Below, in pieces: positions 24,331 to 37,241 of a stretch of DNA of 64,000 nt (within the stretch, counting starts at the first letter, position 1; every line of letters begins with the position of its first letter). The DNA lies in contig NC_054552.1 in NCBI RefSeq assembly GCF_017654505.1, positions 35,159,597-35,223,596 on the forward strand, in the 5' to 3' direction. A program made the position numbers and the translations under genes. The stretch comes from Polyodon spathula. Taxonomy: Eukaryota; Chordata; Actinopteri; Acipenseriformes; Polyodontidae. The notes under the pieces were generated by a model, which made no database searches, had not been told where the DNA came from, and saw nothing but the letters and a program-made list of their open reading frames with translations.

Positions 24331-25528
24331 AGCCAGGCCGCTGCACACCCTCTCGATCCCACAATCTCACACTCCAGCCACAGCGGACTGCACATCCTGC
24401 AAATCCCACAATTTCACACTCCAGCCAGCGGACTGCTGCACAATCCCACAATCCCACACTCCAGCCACAGCGGACTGCTGCACATCCTGCAAATCCCACA
24501 ATTTCACACTCCAGCCACAGCGGACTGCTGCACACCCTCCCGATCCCACAATCCCACACTCCAGCCACAGTGGGCTGCTGCACACCCTGCCAATCCCACA
24601 ATCCTACACTCCAGCCACAGCGGGCTGCTGCACAATCCCACAATCCTGCACACTCCAGCCACAGCAGCGGACTGCTGCACACCCTCCCAATCCCACAATC
24701 CCACACTCCAGCCACAGCGGACTGCTGCACACCCTGCCAATCCCACAATCCCACACTCCAGCCACAGCGGACTACTGCACATCCTGCAAATCCCACAATT
24801 TCACACTCCAGCCACAGCGGACTGCTGCACACCCTCCCGATCCCACAATCCCACACTCCAGCCACAGCGGACTACTGCACACCCTGCAAATCCCACAATC
24901 TCACACTCCAGCCACAGCGAACTGCTGCACACCCTCCCGATCCCACAATCCCACACTCCAGCCACAGCGGACTGCTGCACACCCTCCCGATCCCACAATC
25001 CCACACTCCAGCCATAGCGGACTGCTGCACACCCTCCCCATCCCACAATCCCACATTCCAGCCACAGCGGGCTGCTGCACACCCTACAAATCCCACAATC
25101 CCACATTCCAGCCACAGCAGACTGCTGCACACCCTGCCAATCCCACAATCCCACACTCCAGCCACAGCGGACTGCTGCACACCCTGCAAATCCCACAATC
25201 TCACACTCCAGCCACAGCGAACTGCTGCACACCCTGCCAAACCCACAATCTCACACTCCAGCCGCAGCGGACTGCTGCACACCCTGCCAAACCCACAATC
25301 TCACACTCCAGCCGCAGCGGGCTGCTGCACACCCTGCCAAACCCACAATCTCACACTCCAGCCACAGCGGGCTGCTGCACACCCTGCCAAACCCACAATC
25401 TCACACTCCAGCCACAGCGGGCTGCTGCACACCCTGCCAATCCCACAATCCTACACTCCAGCCACAGCGGGCTGCTGCACACCCTCTCGATCCCACAATC
25501 CCACACTCCAGCCACAGCGGGCTGCTGC
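24331..25528. repeat. 50-bp minisatellite, about 24 units
   Basis: Units read ATCCCACAATCCCACACTCC then AGCCACAGCGGACTGCTGCA and CACCCTGCCA. The period is 50 bp, with a few shortened units near 24420-24460 and 24630. Because 50 is not a multiple of three and the unit is free of stops, several frames on both strands are open: 431 and 344 codons on +, and up to 228 on -. They encode rotating repeats of the same peptide and show no domain, splice or start context, so I do not call them genes. Confidence 0.95.
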
Positions 25529-27102
25529 CTTTACTGTGAAAATGAAATCATTTGTGTTATTTCATATTCTTATTCTGGCTTTTATTGAAAGAGTGTTATT
25601 TTAAAGTGCTTTGCGGTACCCTGCCAATAAAGACAGGGACTCAAACAGACAGAGATTCATAGGAAGAAATGGACCAGAATCTAATGCACGGGCCCCGAGG
25701 GCTTTGACAAGAGGAGATCCAAACAGTGTTTCTGTTTGGGAAGATCACCCTGCTACTGTGTGCTGGAAATCATGCCTTATATCAGGGTGATTATACTATG
25801 ATGATCTGTGTGGCAAAACATAGTCTGTACAGGAATGAGGAATAATATATATAAAACAACAATCTGATATGCAATATGATTTCCCCATCAGTAACTAATC
25901 CTGACCTCAACCCCAACCCTAACCCTGCTTTTGTTATTCTTGATAATATATCTAGATACGATTACCTTAGTCTGAAAAAGGGGGAAATTGCTGTTTCTGA
26001 TCTTCTGCTGTTGTTGACAGCAAGGGTTCACAAAAATGCTGTTTTTGTGAATTACATTAAGAGCTGTTCGAGGATACCATTGATAACTTGTATGGGTATT
26101 GTGACCACATGGTAACAGGACAGTTGTGCTAGTCCATGTTAAAGGATGAAGCATCTATACAGTTTGCAGATACACAGTGGACATATCATTTTAGATACAA
26201 ATAATTATTTGTCCTTGGTTAATAATTGACATGTATTTCCCCTGTGGATATTTAAACTGTTTCTGGAGACTGTAGACAAAGATAAAAAGCTTTTAAAATG
26301 TTGTTGGATTCCTATGAATGTGATTCCAAGGTGCACATGCTGTAACAGGCAAAGCAAACATTCACAGTGAAAGAGTTTAAATAGTTGAAGCTAGTTCCAA
26401 TTGAGTCCAAGGTACTGTACTATTAAATGGCGTGCAATCATTTTCCACATTTCCGTTGCCTTGCCCTTCTTCCTGCTTCAGCAGTCATGTCATTATAAAG
26501 AGTGTGAATCCATTGGCATTATCTGTCTTTGTCCACTCATTCTATCAGCTGCATCGATGAACTCTTATTTTACACGCCTGAACGATTCAGAATTCACCTG
26601 CTGGCGAATTTGAAACCGTGAGGATCTTTAAAAGAAAAAACTCATCTCATTATTACCCCAAACTGTAAAACATTTAATGCAGTTCTGGGATATTGACAAC
26701 TTTATAAATTACTGCCATTGACAAGCTTCTGTTTCCAGAGAAGCAGACACTCTTAGCTATAGTCTGAAGCCATCTGAATCCTGACTGACTGAATAAATGC
26801 TGCAGTTTGATAAAAAGAATAAAAGCTCATTACTGAGGCGTCTGACAGAACGTCACGATAGTTTTGCTGACAACTTTCAGTTGAGAAACAGTAGCTGTGA
26901 GGATGAGCCAGTCCCATGCCAGTCTCGTACTGAGTGTGCATCTCACAATTGTCTATGGCGTTTACCAGAGGAGTAAAGTAATATGGTTGGCAGACATGTA
27001 ACACAGGCGCACATGTTTCTGATAAACAAAGCAATCGTAGGGTTGTGTTCTGCTTGAGATTTCTGACATTTTACTGTTTGAGAGTGACATCAGATCTCAG
27101 CA

Positions 27103-27445
27103 ACACTTTAGTTAGGGGTCTGATAGAAGTGATTATAAACAATCTATAAACATGCTATTAATTATACTAGTAACAATTATAGAATAGGGTTAGGAATAAT
27201 AACACTATTATTGTACACTTGTGTCATTGTTTTTTTGCCATTGTTTCTAATCAGATATAGTTTATCTGCCTGTTTTTGCCAAGCTGTCTGTCTTTGTTTG
27301 TCATTACATGTCTGTCTCACCAATTCTATGAGGCTGCTTTGTTTTGGCAATACAGTTATTATGTGATTTTGCCATTGTGTGTTTGCTTGTGTTGCTATTG
27401 TTTATAATAGCTTATAACGGAGGCCTAAACTAAAGTCTACACTAA
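27103..27445. mobile_element. Degenerate palindromic MITE (CACTTTAGTT ends)
   Basis: The left end reads ACACTTTAGTTAGGGGTCTG. The right end, read on the other strand, gives GACTTTAGTTTAGGCCTCCG. Both continue into TTATAAAC-type sequence, so the element is an imperfect hairpin of about 340 bases. There is no coding content. The target duplication is not clear, so the exact borders are approximate. Confidence 0.5.
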
Positions 27446-27824
27446 ACTACATCTCTGTGTGGGGTGGAGGGGTTTCATCACTTGTTTCATGCTAATCAGA
27501 TTGTAATCCTTATGTAATTGTTCCAATTAGAATCTGTCTGAGATGCGAGGAGGACAAAAATAGGTGATGTGAGAAATAAATGCCATGCAATTGCTGGCTG
27601 TCAGAGCAGCAGTGTGATGGTGTGTTTATTAATAGAGAGAGCTGTACTGTAAATACACTTCCAACTCATGTATTAGCACTTGCTAGGTGGTATATAGAGG
27701 CTAGGGTTACTTACCTGCCCTGGGAAGGCTTGTCCTTGTACTAAAGACAATGAAGAACACAGGCAATTCAACTGCAAAAGCCAAGCCACCTAAACATAGA
27801 AATGAAAGTCTGTGCTGCCTAATA

Positions 27825-28555
27825 CAGTGCTGCCTCGCTATAATGTTCTCGGTTATAACGGGCCTCGGATATAACGCTTCTCCAGCATGTCCCCCAATTG
27901 CTTATACTAGTGATTCATGCAATATTTCTACAGTAAATACAGTATCGGTGTTGTTCAAACTGTAAAGAACTTCTCAGTCTAACTTTCGTTTCTGTCTCTC
28001 TCTTTTGATACAGTATCTGAACTGAAGAAAAGCTGCACTGACACTTTGTAACACAGACATCTTATTCAGAATTCATTTTATAACTAAATAAATATTAGGC
28101 CTATTACATGGTTATCTTTCCTCATGTATTTACTTTTTTCCTGTGAGAGGAGTTGCAGCTTTCTCGGGGAGACGACCCACTTCCGCTTCGCTTCAGCCCC
28201 ACTCCGGCAGCCGAGCCTGGGGCGAGCCCATTCCCTCTCCCCCTCGCCCGACGACCCACTCACCTTATCTCATTTAGTTTTCTTGTCTATGTCTTCGAAC
28301 TGATCTCCCAACGCCATTTAGCCAGGCTATTTATAGTTTAAAAACTGCTAATTAAAGTGATCCACGAGTGGGAATGTTACCTTCTTTTATAGCGTTGATT
28401 ACATGGTGTTTTATGCATGGTTAATTCACGGAAAGTTACATTTTTGCTTCACTATATGTGCATTATAGAGAGGGAGTTATTTGATTTAGTATTTTAGTCA
28501 GATGTGTGCTGTTATGCGTCCCCCCCGAGGCCCACATTATAGCGAAGGAGCTCTG
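27825..28555. mobile_element. Tigger/pogo-like non-autonomous DNA transposon
   Basis: The left end is CAGTGCTGCCTCGCTATAATG, preceded by TA. The right end, read on the other strand, is CAGAGCTCCTTCGCTATAATG, followed by TA. TA duplication plus a CAGT-type terminal repeat with CTCGCTATAA is typical of Tigger/pogo members of Tc1/mariner. Subterminal GGTTATAACGGGCCTCGGA also fits. The 731-bp body has no transposase frame. It contains a GC-rich, CpG-containing patch at about 28145-28265. Confidence 0.75.
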
Positions 28556-28969
28556 TATATACATAAACATGATAATGAATGATGCAGAATGGTTTTAGAG
28601 AAGAACTCTGCTGGGATCCGGGAAGGCATCCTCTTCCACTAATCCATGTTAAATATGCATCTCTTTCATTTCATGAAAAGCATGACATGAATCCTTCTGC
28701 TGCGGTTCAAGCTGTAATCCCCTCGGATGCTTCCCTAACTTGTGTGTGTCTTCAGTGCGCAGGATGGCCAGTAGAATTCCCGGAATTGTGTGAAGAGGGA
28801 CTGCATTAAACATCATAGATGTTGTATAATGTGTGTGTGTGTATAAGCTATTCCCCGCAGTGTTCCCGCCATTGTTTAAAAGCAGCAGTGAATCATGTTT
28901 TCTGATGACACTTCAACTGCCTGCCTGCTGTAGGTTTGTTCTTATGAATCCAAATGCACTTCTTTCAGT

Positions 28970-29492
28970 ATGGAAACATGGGGAATACACATTGCATCAG
29001 CATGGGACACACCATAGGGAATACACATTGCCTCAGTATGGGACACACCATAGGGATACACATTGCATCAGTATAGGGATACACATTGCATCAGTATGGG
29101 AACAAACCATAGGGATACACATTGCGTCAGTATGGGAACACACCATAAGAAATACACATTGTATCAATATGGGACACACCATAGGGATACACATTGCGTC
29201 AGTATGGGAACACACCATAAGAAATACACATTGTATCAATATGGGACACACCATAGGGATACACATTGCGTCAGTATGGGAACACACCATAAGAAATACA
29301 CATTGTATCAGTATGGGAACACACCATAGGGAATACACATTGCGTCAGTATGGGAACACACCATAAGAAATACACATTGCGTCAGTATGGGAACACACCA
29401 TAAAAAATACACATTGTATCAGTATGGGAACACACCATAAGAAATACACATTGTGTCAGTATGGGAACACACCATAGGGAATACACTTTGCA
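28970..29492. repeat. 35-37 bp minisatellite, about 14 units
   Basis: Units read ACACCATAAGAAATACACAT then TGCGTCAGTATGGGA. Two unit forms (CATAGGGATACAC and CATAAGAAATACAC, and TGCGTCAG versus TGTATCAA) alternate between about 29100 and 29300, making a dimer of about 70-75 bases. Open frames on both strands are repeat artefacts. Confidence 0.93.
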
Positions 29493-29509
29493 TGTACTGA
29501 ATATTAAAT

Positions 29510-29937
29510 GGTAACACTTTGCATTGTGTCTCTAATTACATAGTAGTTACTTAGTAAATACATGTGTACTTTCACATAATTACAATGCTATTGTGCATAA
29601 TTACAATGTACTTACAATGGTAAGAGACCATGCTATTTGTGTTCTGCCTTATAATGAGAATACTAGTGTTAGTGTAATGGCATTATGGGCAAACAGGAGC
29701 CATGACCGTACTGCCTTATAACCTGTTCCACAGTATAAAGGGGGAGCACTATAGATGTAAGTTCACAGTTGTATCAGAAAAGGGTTAGGCTTATATCATG
29801 CAAAAATATTTACACATGTACATTGTAACTATGCCTAATAACATTGGAATCATGTGTAAGTACAGATGTATTTACTAAGTAACCACTATGTAAATCACAG
29901 TAATTAGAGACAGTGTAAAGTGTTACCTGATAAACTG
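29510..29937. mobile_element. Palindromic MITE with GGTAACACTTT ends
   Basis: Starts GGTAACACTTTGCATTG and ends GTAAAGTGTTACC, so the terminal repeats are intact. Subterminal TTACTTAGTAAATACATGTG at left is mirrored by ACAGATGTATTTACTAAGTA at right. The same family occurs at 21980. The centre differs, holding a palindromic ATAATG...CATTATGG segment and one GGGTTAGG. No clear target duplication is visible. Confidence 0.82.
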
Positions 29938-32335
29938 CAGGTCTCCTGAATCGAGTGGTGCCCCACTGTTACTAGCTAGAAGACCCTCTCTTGAAACACC
30001 TGTGAGTGTTCAGTTACTTTGGTTAACAGTTTCTCTGCCCCCTGATAATATTGCGAGTTGTGTGCCAGTACAGAAAAGAACAAGCAGCTTTATCACTCCA
30101 TGCAATATACACTGTATAATTCATTTGGATGACTGAATCTTGTCAACAGGAGATGGTTTTATTATAGTTTTGTAATTATGTGTAAATGCTCTCAATCAGA
30201 TTATTTATGTTGCTGCTCAAGGGAGTCTCGGTGCAGCCATGCCTTGCAATCTGCTGGGAGAATTGCTCTGTTCATTATGCAGCATTAAGAGAGTGCGTGA
30301 GACCATCCTCCTCATTCCTGCCCCCTGACCTGTACAATCTGTTATCCAAGGTTATTGAGATTTCCATCCGCTTTTCTGATTAGAAATGTAAAGAGATCTA
30401 TCACTGTGGGCTCTGCGTTCATCACTGGAGCACAGGTGTGAATCCAGCACGGCAGTATTGCTCTAGTTCCACTGGGTTTCTTCCATTAAAAAAATAAATA
30501 GAACATTTCTTATGACCAGCAATGCTTTTTAAGACTGTTAAAACTGTTAGTAAGAGTCTACTTCAATCCAGCTAACCCTGGCTGTCGTCAAGGATTCCGA
30601 CCACGCAGATGACAGGAGGTGGCACACTGTACAGTAGCTGCCTGTGCAAGCTTACTGTATCTGCCTGTTTGGTACAGTGGTTCAGATGCATCAGCAAAAC
30701 ATTTTGCATCTCTCTGTTTAAGAGTTTGTTCACTTTCCTGTGCAGATGTGAAAAGCACTATTGATTTGAATTGCTGGGATTTAATGTGTAGTTAATGTGG
30801 TTATTAAAAAGGGACTAATCAGATCATTCATCACAGACTTTTAAGCCAATCAAGTAGAACAAAAAGCTTCCCACAGGCAAGTACTCTCCTTCCCTCACTC
30901 CCTCTCTCCATCTCTCTCACACACACAAGCTATTACCAAGATCTCTATACAAACCAATACATTTCAGCCTTGTGGTGTCTGAAGTTAAAGAAAGCGTGTC
31001 TTTTTCATGAGATTGTCGAGGCTGGATTAAGGGGCTTAAAATCTTAATCAGTCCATCTATCTGCATAACTTTCTGCCTGTTACATGCCATCTGAATTTCC
31101 ACCTGGATACCACAATTAGAAGGTTAAAGAGAAGAACGTCAGTTAGATCTGAATTTTTTGTTTTTATTTCTGCATGTATCAGAACAGTTGCATAGCGTGT
31201 ATAGAGAGGAAGGGTTCAGTCAGTCTGTGGCATAATCCTCCTGCCAAAAAGACGATCAGAAAGAATTCTGTGCAAATTCCACAACATGTCAATCTTTAAA
31301 CATTGTGTACTACTAAAAAACTGCATGATGGCTCCAATACAAGCTGGTCCACCCCACACCTTCTCTTGACATGTTGGCAAGATACTGCTTCACTGCGATA
31401 CTCCCAAGACACCTGCACCATTAGCATGCAGAAGACTACACATTAAAAGACAGCCCTGTATAAATATCTTCAAATAAAGATACAATAATTGGAGAACTAG
31501 ATCAGTCACACACTGAATCTTAAACTGCACAGTGCTGAGGTGGTGGGAATAATAACAAATTACAAAACAGCGGCAAAGTGTGGATTGAAAAAAGCCAGAA
31601 GGAAGGAAGGTTGGCTTGAGGTCGGGAAGCATCCTGAAGCGTCTGACTGGGCCTTTGTTAGCATTCCCAGCCACTTCATTAACTGACTGAAACAGGCCAA
31701 GTTATTGTGAGTCTCACACAATGGGGGAATCACATTGCTGAAATTAATTAGAAAATGCTGTAATTAGGACTTTTGTTTGTGTTGTGATGGGTTGGCTGAG
31801 CACAGAGTACTGTTCATTCAGTTGAAGTATTTAGGAATTGGCTGCACAGGGCTTGTGTTGCTGGAGAGCAGCTGGGACTCATGTCTCTGTGACTGGTGGA
31901 GAGGGGATGGTCAGCAGGGTTAAGCTACCCCACAGTGTGCCCCTTTTCAATTAGACCGTTTCTCACAAGTTTCTTCTGATACTCAGTGGTAGATGTAATA
32001 AGATGGGTCAGTCGCAGCGCAAACATACCACAGTTTGCATTCACAAAGTATACATTTTGCTGCATGTACTAATGGAAAATATGTTAATGAAAAGAGCCGC
32101 AATATACTAATTTAAATATTTGTTGCGTCGTCTTTAGCGAGATGGCTAGCATTGCGAGAGTCATGCAACAATGTTCAAATAAATAGCAGGAGTCAAGTGG
32201 TGGTTTGCTGCAGCAGAGGATGCCCACAGGATAACGTCTATACATGCAAGGGTGCAAGAATCAAAATAACATTGTTTTTGTTAAATATAAACATCATCTG
32301 TACAATGATGTTTACGTTTTAAAATACTCACATGT

Positions 32336-34640
32336 AAATAAGAACATAAGAACATAAGAAAGTTTGCTCGTTTGGTTGTTAGTAGCTTATTGATCCCAAA
32401 ATCTCATCAAGCAGCTTCTTGAAGGATCCCAGGGTGTCAGCTTCAACAACATTACTGGGGAGTTGATTCCAAAAAAAGTGCCTCCTATTTTCTGTTCTGA
32501 ATGCCCCTTTTTCTAAACTCCATTTGTGACCCCTGGTCTTTGTTTCTTTTTTCAGGCTGAAAAAATCCCTTGGGTCGACACTGTCAATACCTTTTAGAAT
32601 TTTGAATGCTTGAATTAGGTCGCCACGTAGTCTTCTTTGTTCAAGACTGAACAGATTTCAATTATTTTAGCCTGGCTGCATATGACATGCCTTTTAAGCC
32701 CGGAATAATTCTGGTCGCTCTTCTTTGCACTCTTTCTAGAGCAGCAATATCTTTTTTATAGCGAGGTGACCAGAACTGCACACAATATTCAAGATGAGGT
32801 CTTACAAATGCATTGTACAGTTTTAACATTACTTCCCTTGATTTAAATTCAACACTTTTCACAATTTATCCGAGCATCTTTTTAGCCTTTTTTTATAGCT
32901 TCCCCACATTTCCTTCTCCAATTTCAATATCTCCCATATGATATTTATAATGTACATTTTTATTTCCTGCGTGCAGTACCTTACACTTTTCATTATTAAA
33001 TGTCATTTGCCATGTGTCTGCCCAGTTTTGAATCTTGTCTAGATCATTTTGAATGACCTTTGCTGCTGCAACAGTGTTTGCCACTCCTCCTACTTTTGTG
33101 TCGTCTGCAAATTTAACAAGTTTGCTTACTATACCAGAATCTAAATCATTAATGTAGATTAGGAATAGCAGAGGACCTAATACTGATCCCTGTGGTATAC
33201 CACACTCCATTCTGAGGTTTTTCCTCTAATCAGTACTTTCTGTTTTCTACATGTTAACCACTCCCTAATCCATGTACATGTGTTTCCTTGAATCCCAACT
33301 GCGTTCAGTTTGAGAATTAATCTTTTGTGTCAAAAGCTTTCTGGAAATCTAAATAAACCATGTCATGCTTTGCAATTATCCATTATCAATGTTGCATCCT
33401 CAAAAAAATCAAGCAAGTTAGTTAGACACGATCTCCCTTTCCTAAAACCAGCTTTGACTGTCTCCCAGGTACCCTGTTACCATATAGGTAATTTTCCATT
33501 TTGGCTCTTATTATAGTTTCCATAAGTTTGCATATAATAGAAGTCAGGCTTACTGTAGTTACCTGGTTCAGTTTTGTTTCCCTTTTTTGTGGATCGGTAT
33601 GTTTTTTTCCAGTCTGTCGGTACCACCCCTGTTTCAAGAGACTGCTGCATGATCTTGGTTAGCGGTTTGTAAATTACTTCTTTCATTTCTTTGAGTACTA
33701 CTGGGAGGATCTCATCTGGCCCAGGGGATTTGTTTATTTTAAGAGCTCCTAGTCCCTTTAACACTTCTGCCTCAGTTATGCTAAAGTTATTTAAAACTGG
33801 ATAGGAACTGGATGACATGTGGGGCATGTTGTCAGTATCTTCCTTTGTAAAAACTTGCGAAAAGCAATCATTTAATATATTTGCTATTTTTTTTTCTTCA
33901 TCTAGGATTTTGCCATTTGTATCTCTTAAACATTTAATCTCCTCTTTGAATGTATGGAAAAACATTTTGGAATTGGTTTTAGCCAAGCCTTTCTAACTTC
34001 CTATTTGACTTGCATTTGCAATTTCAGTGCCTTTTTTTCTGAATATTTTTTTTTAATTGATCTATTAAACCATTTTGGCAATTTAGTTTTAATAGATTTC
34101 TACTTTAGGGAGTGCCTCTAAACATTTTTTTCCATCCTTCTTCTGTATGTCTACTCTGTTAGTTCTGTTTCATGCCCAATCTAAACCTTAACTTTAGTTC
34201 ATAGTTTGCTTTTCTAAAATTGTAAAAAACACTTTTGAGGATTTTCAACACTTATAGACCATGTTGTGGTCTGAGTTTGCCAGTGTTTTAGTTATTCTAT
34301 CTTCGTTATTTGAAAAGACTAAATCAAGGCATGCCTCCCCTCTAGTCGGTGCCTTGACAAATTGTGTTAGGAAGCAGTCATTTGTAATTTCCACCATTTC
34401 TATTTCAGTTGAAATCCCCCATTAGTATGGCTTCTCCTTTGCTACACCCATTTCTAATGTCATTGTATAAGATTATTTGCTCAAATCTATAGCAGCTCCT
34501 ATTATTATGCCTTTTGAATTTTTGTCTGTTATTCTGACCCATATTGATTCGGTTTTACAGGTTTAACACCTGGGCTTCAAGACTGTTTCTTATGTATAGC
34601 GCTACCCCTCCTCCTCGTCTGTCTGCCTGTTCCTATAAAG
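32336..34640 (-). mobile_element. CR1-type LINE retrotransposon fragment, decayed
   Basis: On the - strand, order is endonuclease then reverse transcriptase then 3' end. The endonuclease piece reads GGGVALYIRNS near 34600 and ILMGDFN at 34408-34427. The region 33986-33477 gives a connector with KINKSPGPDE. The reverse transcriptase core 33210-32893 has GIPQGSVLGPLLFLIYINDL and the catalytic FADD at 33100-33111. The C-terminal piece 32862-32662 has VRPHLEYCVQFW and LERVQRRAT, classic CR1 signatures. Many frameshifts and stops separate these pieces. The 3' end has the short tandem GTTCTTAT, in place of the usual CR1 tail octamer. It is 5' truncated within the endonuclease. The element cannot be mobile. 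Confidence 0.9.
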
Positions 34641-35142
34641 TGTATACCCACAATAAAATTCACTCTCAGACAACCAAGTTTATGTAACACCTATCACACA
34701 TTGTGCGAATTTATGAAAGCAGAAAGATTCTATAGTGGGGCCCACACTTTAATTTCATATTCAGCCCCTCCCTAAACCGGACATGTTTGTCTGACTTAAG
34801 GAGGTGTCTGGTTTAAAAGCAATACAAGAAAATTCCACAGACAAATATTTATAGTGCTAAACGTATTTTAAATGTATATTTTAAATCTCCACCCCATTTT
34901 TGCGAATTTATGAAGGAAAGGTGCCCAACTGCTCCCGCAAAGCATTCCCTAAAAAGGCGCTTGTTTAGTACATTTCACCCTGGACTTCTGACTCGTTTGT
35001 GACTATTGCGACAGTCGCAACACTTATAGTACATTTCCCCCTCAGTCTTTGTGGTTCTGTGAAAACATCTTTACCAGGACACTGGCTGCCTTCCCAACTG
35101 GGGCCTGGTTCAAATCCACCTAGGAGACTCAAGTGAATTGAG

Positions 35143-35251
35143 TCCTGGTGGTCCCTACCTGTGCAGTGCAGTAAATTTTCCTGGTGGGCTCTACCTGTGC
35201 AGTGCAGTAAATTGTCCTGATGGTCCCTATCTGTTCAGTGCAGTAAATTGT
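35143..35251. repeat. 36-bp tandem repeat, 3 units
   Basis: Three units of CCTGGTGGTCCCTACCTGTG then CAGTGCAGTAAATT, each diverged at a few positions. Confidence 0.88.
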
Positions 35252-35344
35252 ACACAGATTTGCCAAACAATTCCTATTGACAGTCAAGGCACACACTCTA
35301 GCAGTGGAGTTAAGTCAAGAATATCCCTTGTATATGTTTTTGGG

Positions 35345-35603
35345 GTAAAGATGAACACACGCTGTCCTCCGAAGTGTGTGCCATCAGCCGCCCGCTTCTT
35401 TACACACTGCAGGCTCGCCATGCAGCCACCTCAGAGATACAGCATCGGAGGAGAATGTAGCTCTGGGCAGCTTGCAGACAAGCCCACAGGCGCTTGGCCA
35501 GACCACAGGGGTCGCTGGTGCGCAGTGAGCCGAGGACACCCTGGCCAACCTAGCCCTACATGGAGCATCTTTCCTGGATGCTCCACTCAGGAGCCCCTTT
35601 ATT
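35345..35603 (-). mobile_element. tRNA-derived SINE, internally deleted
   Basis: Read on the - strand, the head is GGGGCTCCTGAGTGGAGCAT at about 35595, which resembles the 5' half of a tRNA gene with an A-box region. The body downstream of it includes, on +, CGCTGGTGCGCAGTGAGCCG and AGGACACCCTGGCCAACCTA. I recognise these as parts of a SINE common in non-teleost and other fishes. The B-box portion that normally lies between head and body seems missing, since the body follows the head almost directly. The open frame that covers it on + is not a gene. Confidence 0.6.
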
Positions 35604-37159
35604 GTGTCTTTTAAACATTACGGAATACAATAACAAAAGGTACAGGCAGCCTCATTAGATTATTAAAATAGCCTGTCTGGAACTTCTAGAATATTTTGTT
35701 TCTTTTTTCAGTTTCAGAGTAGTGGGACTTACTTAGTATTTATGCTGAGGGCTTGTGTTATCAGCTGTAGATGTCATAGATATTGTTTTGAGAAAACGAT
35801 GCCTTTATTAAAGTCTGTCTCCTCGCTCACCCTGTGTTTAAGGAAAGCAACAGTGCATTGCTAATAGAGCCGCCTGATAGGAGCACGCGGTTAACTGCAC
35901 CGTTGAATACTGTGAGTTTTCTATTAAGTGCATGTGGAGGTGGTTTTTAACTAGTTAATAACATGTAGCTATCAGAAGTCTCTTTAGTATTGTGCTAACG
36001 GCTGGAGTGGTCCCTTTAGATTTCTACATGTACTCCGTAGTAATAGTGGATTACTACTAGAGTGGATCTCTCTGTAGCGAAAAGCAATATCTCCTGATTT
36101 CAATGTAATTAAACTGTGTGAGTGACAGCAAGATGACCTGATATTCACAGAAACTCTTACATTATCCATCTTCAGCCTTCGTTAATGTCTCCTTACAAAG
36201 GAAGGGAGGAGCGCGGTGGAATCTCACACTGAACTTGCAGTGCAGATCAACTCATTACTCATCTCAGTTGTAAAACTTTGTCTGGAAATCTTAAATGGTA
36301 CCTGGAGGGCAGTTTGCCCACACTGTAAGCATTGCAGAGGGGCTGGATAAAGAGCAGGGGAAGGGAATGAAGCTCCCGGTCTTTTTAAACATACAAATCC
36401 TGTTTTTCATTTGCAGTTCACCAACAATGTTTCAAAGCACTTCACTGTCACTGAGCGGCCTTTGACAGATGCCAGCACACAGCATGTCAGCTTGCATTTC
36501 ATTAGCTCTTTGTATCCAAATTATTACTAGGGATTTTTTTGAATGATAAATGGGAAATTTGAACCCAGATCATGGGGGTCAACACCCCTGGTCCTATTCC
36601 TAAAGTAGCAAGCTCTTCAGTACTGTTCTGGGTGTGAGCTGCACGTCACCCAGCCCCAATGGAAACAGCAGAATCTGGTGACACAGCTATCAAGCAATGG
36701 AACAGCACTGCTGTCCACGTTCCAATATGATCACATGGTCTAGACAGTATTAATACAGGAGGAACCGTATAGAATATGTTGAGCCAGCAGGAATCGATCT
36801 ACGGTTCAACTTTCCAATCTAAACTGTGCTTAAGCCTTGAATTGCATATCTGAACTTTTAGGCTTAACGCTGTTTAATTGGGTTGTGTTTCAATTTTGAA
36901 TCTGTTTGCGGATTGTTTATTTTAAAACCTGAGCTGTTTAATTAAATATGTTTCAAGATATTTTGAGGTGTAGCAATGCGATTTGCTTTTTTGTATTTTG
37001 ATATTTTAAAATGCTTTACAGGAAGATTAGACCTTCAGATGCAGCAATTTGTTTTCTGAAGCAGCACACGATAGCTAGCGGGGATTATTATCATGAAGGG
37101 CAGAAATCAAGTGAAAGCTTCCATTTATTGTTCCTCTACTAACCTGAGAAAACAATATC

Positions 37160-37241
37160 TTCTTCTTCTTCTTCTTCTTCTTCTTCTTCTTCTTCTTCTT
37201 CTTCTTCTTCTTCTTCTTCTTCTTCTTCTTCTTCTTCTTCT
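37160..37241. repeat. (CTT)n microsatellite
   Basis: About 27 uninterrupted CTT units, a long pure purine/pyrimidine tract able to form triplex DNA. Confidence 0.95.

Noticed and set aside
24293..25588. 431-codon open frame on +
   Set aside because: It is translation of a stop-free 50-bp minisatellite. Other frames on both strands are equally open, and there is no splice context or recognised domain.
25898..25925. Short CCCTAACCCT stretch as a second telomere-like site
   Set aside because: Only two to three degenerate units, and no MITE ends recognised around it.
32662..33986. Functional reverse transcriptase gene
   Set aside because: CR1 motifs are spread over separate frames with stops and frameshifts; it is a dead LINE copy.
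35138..35614. 158-codon open frame on +
   Set aside because: It runs through a 36-bp tandem repeat and an antisense SINE.
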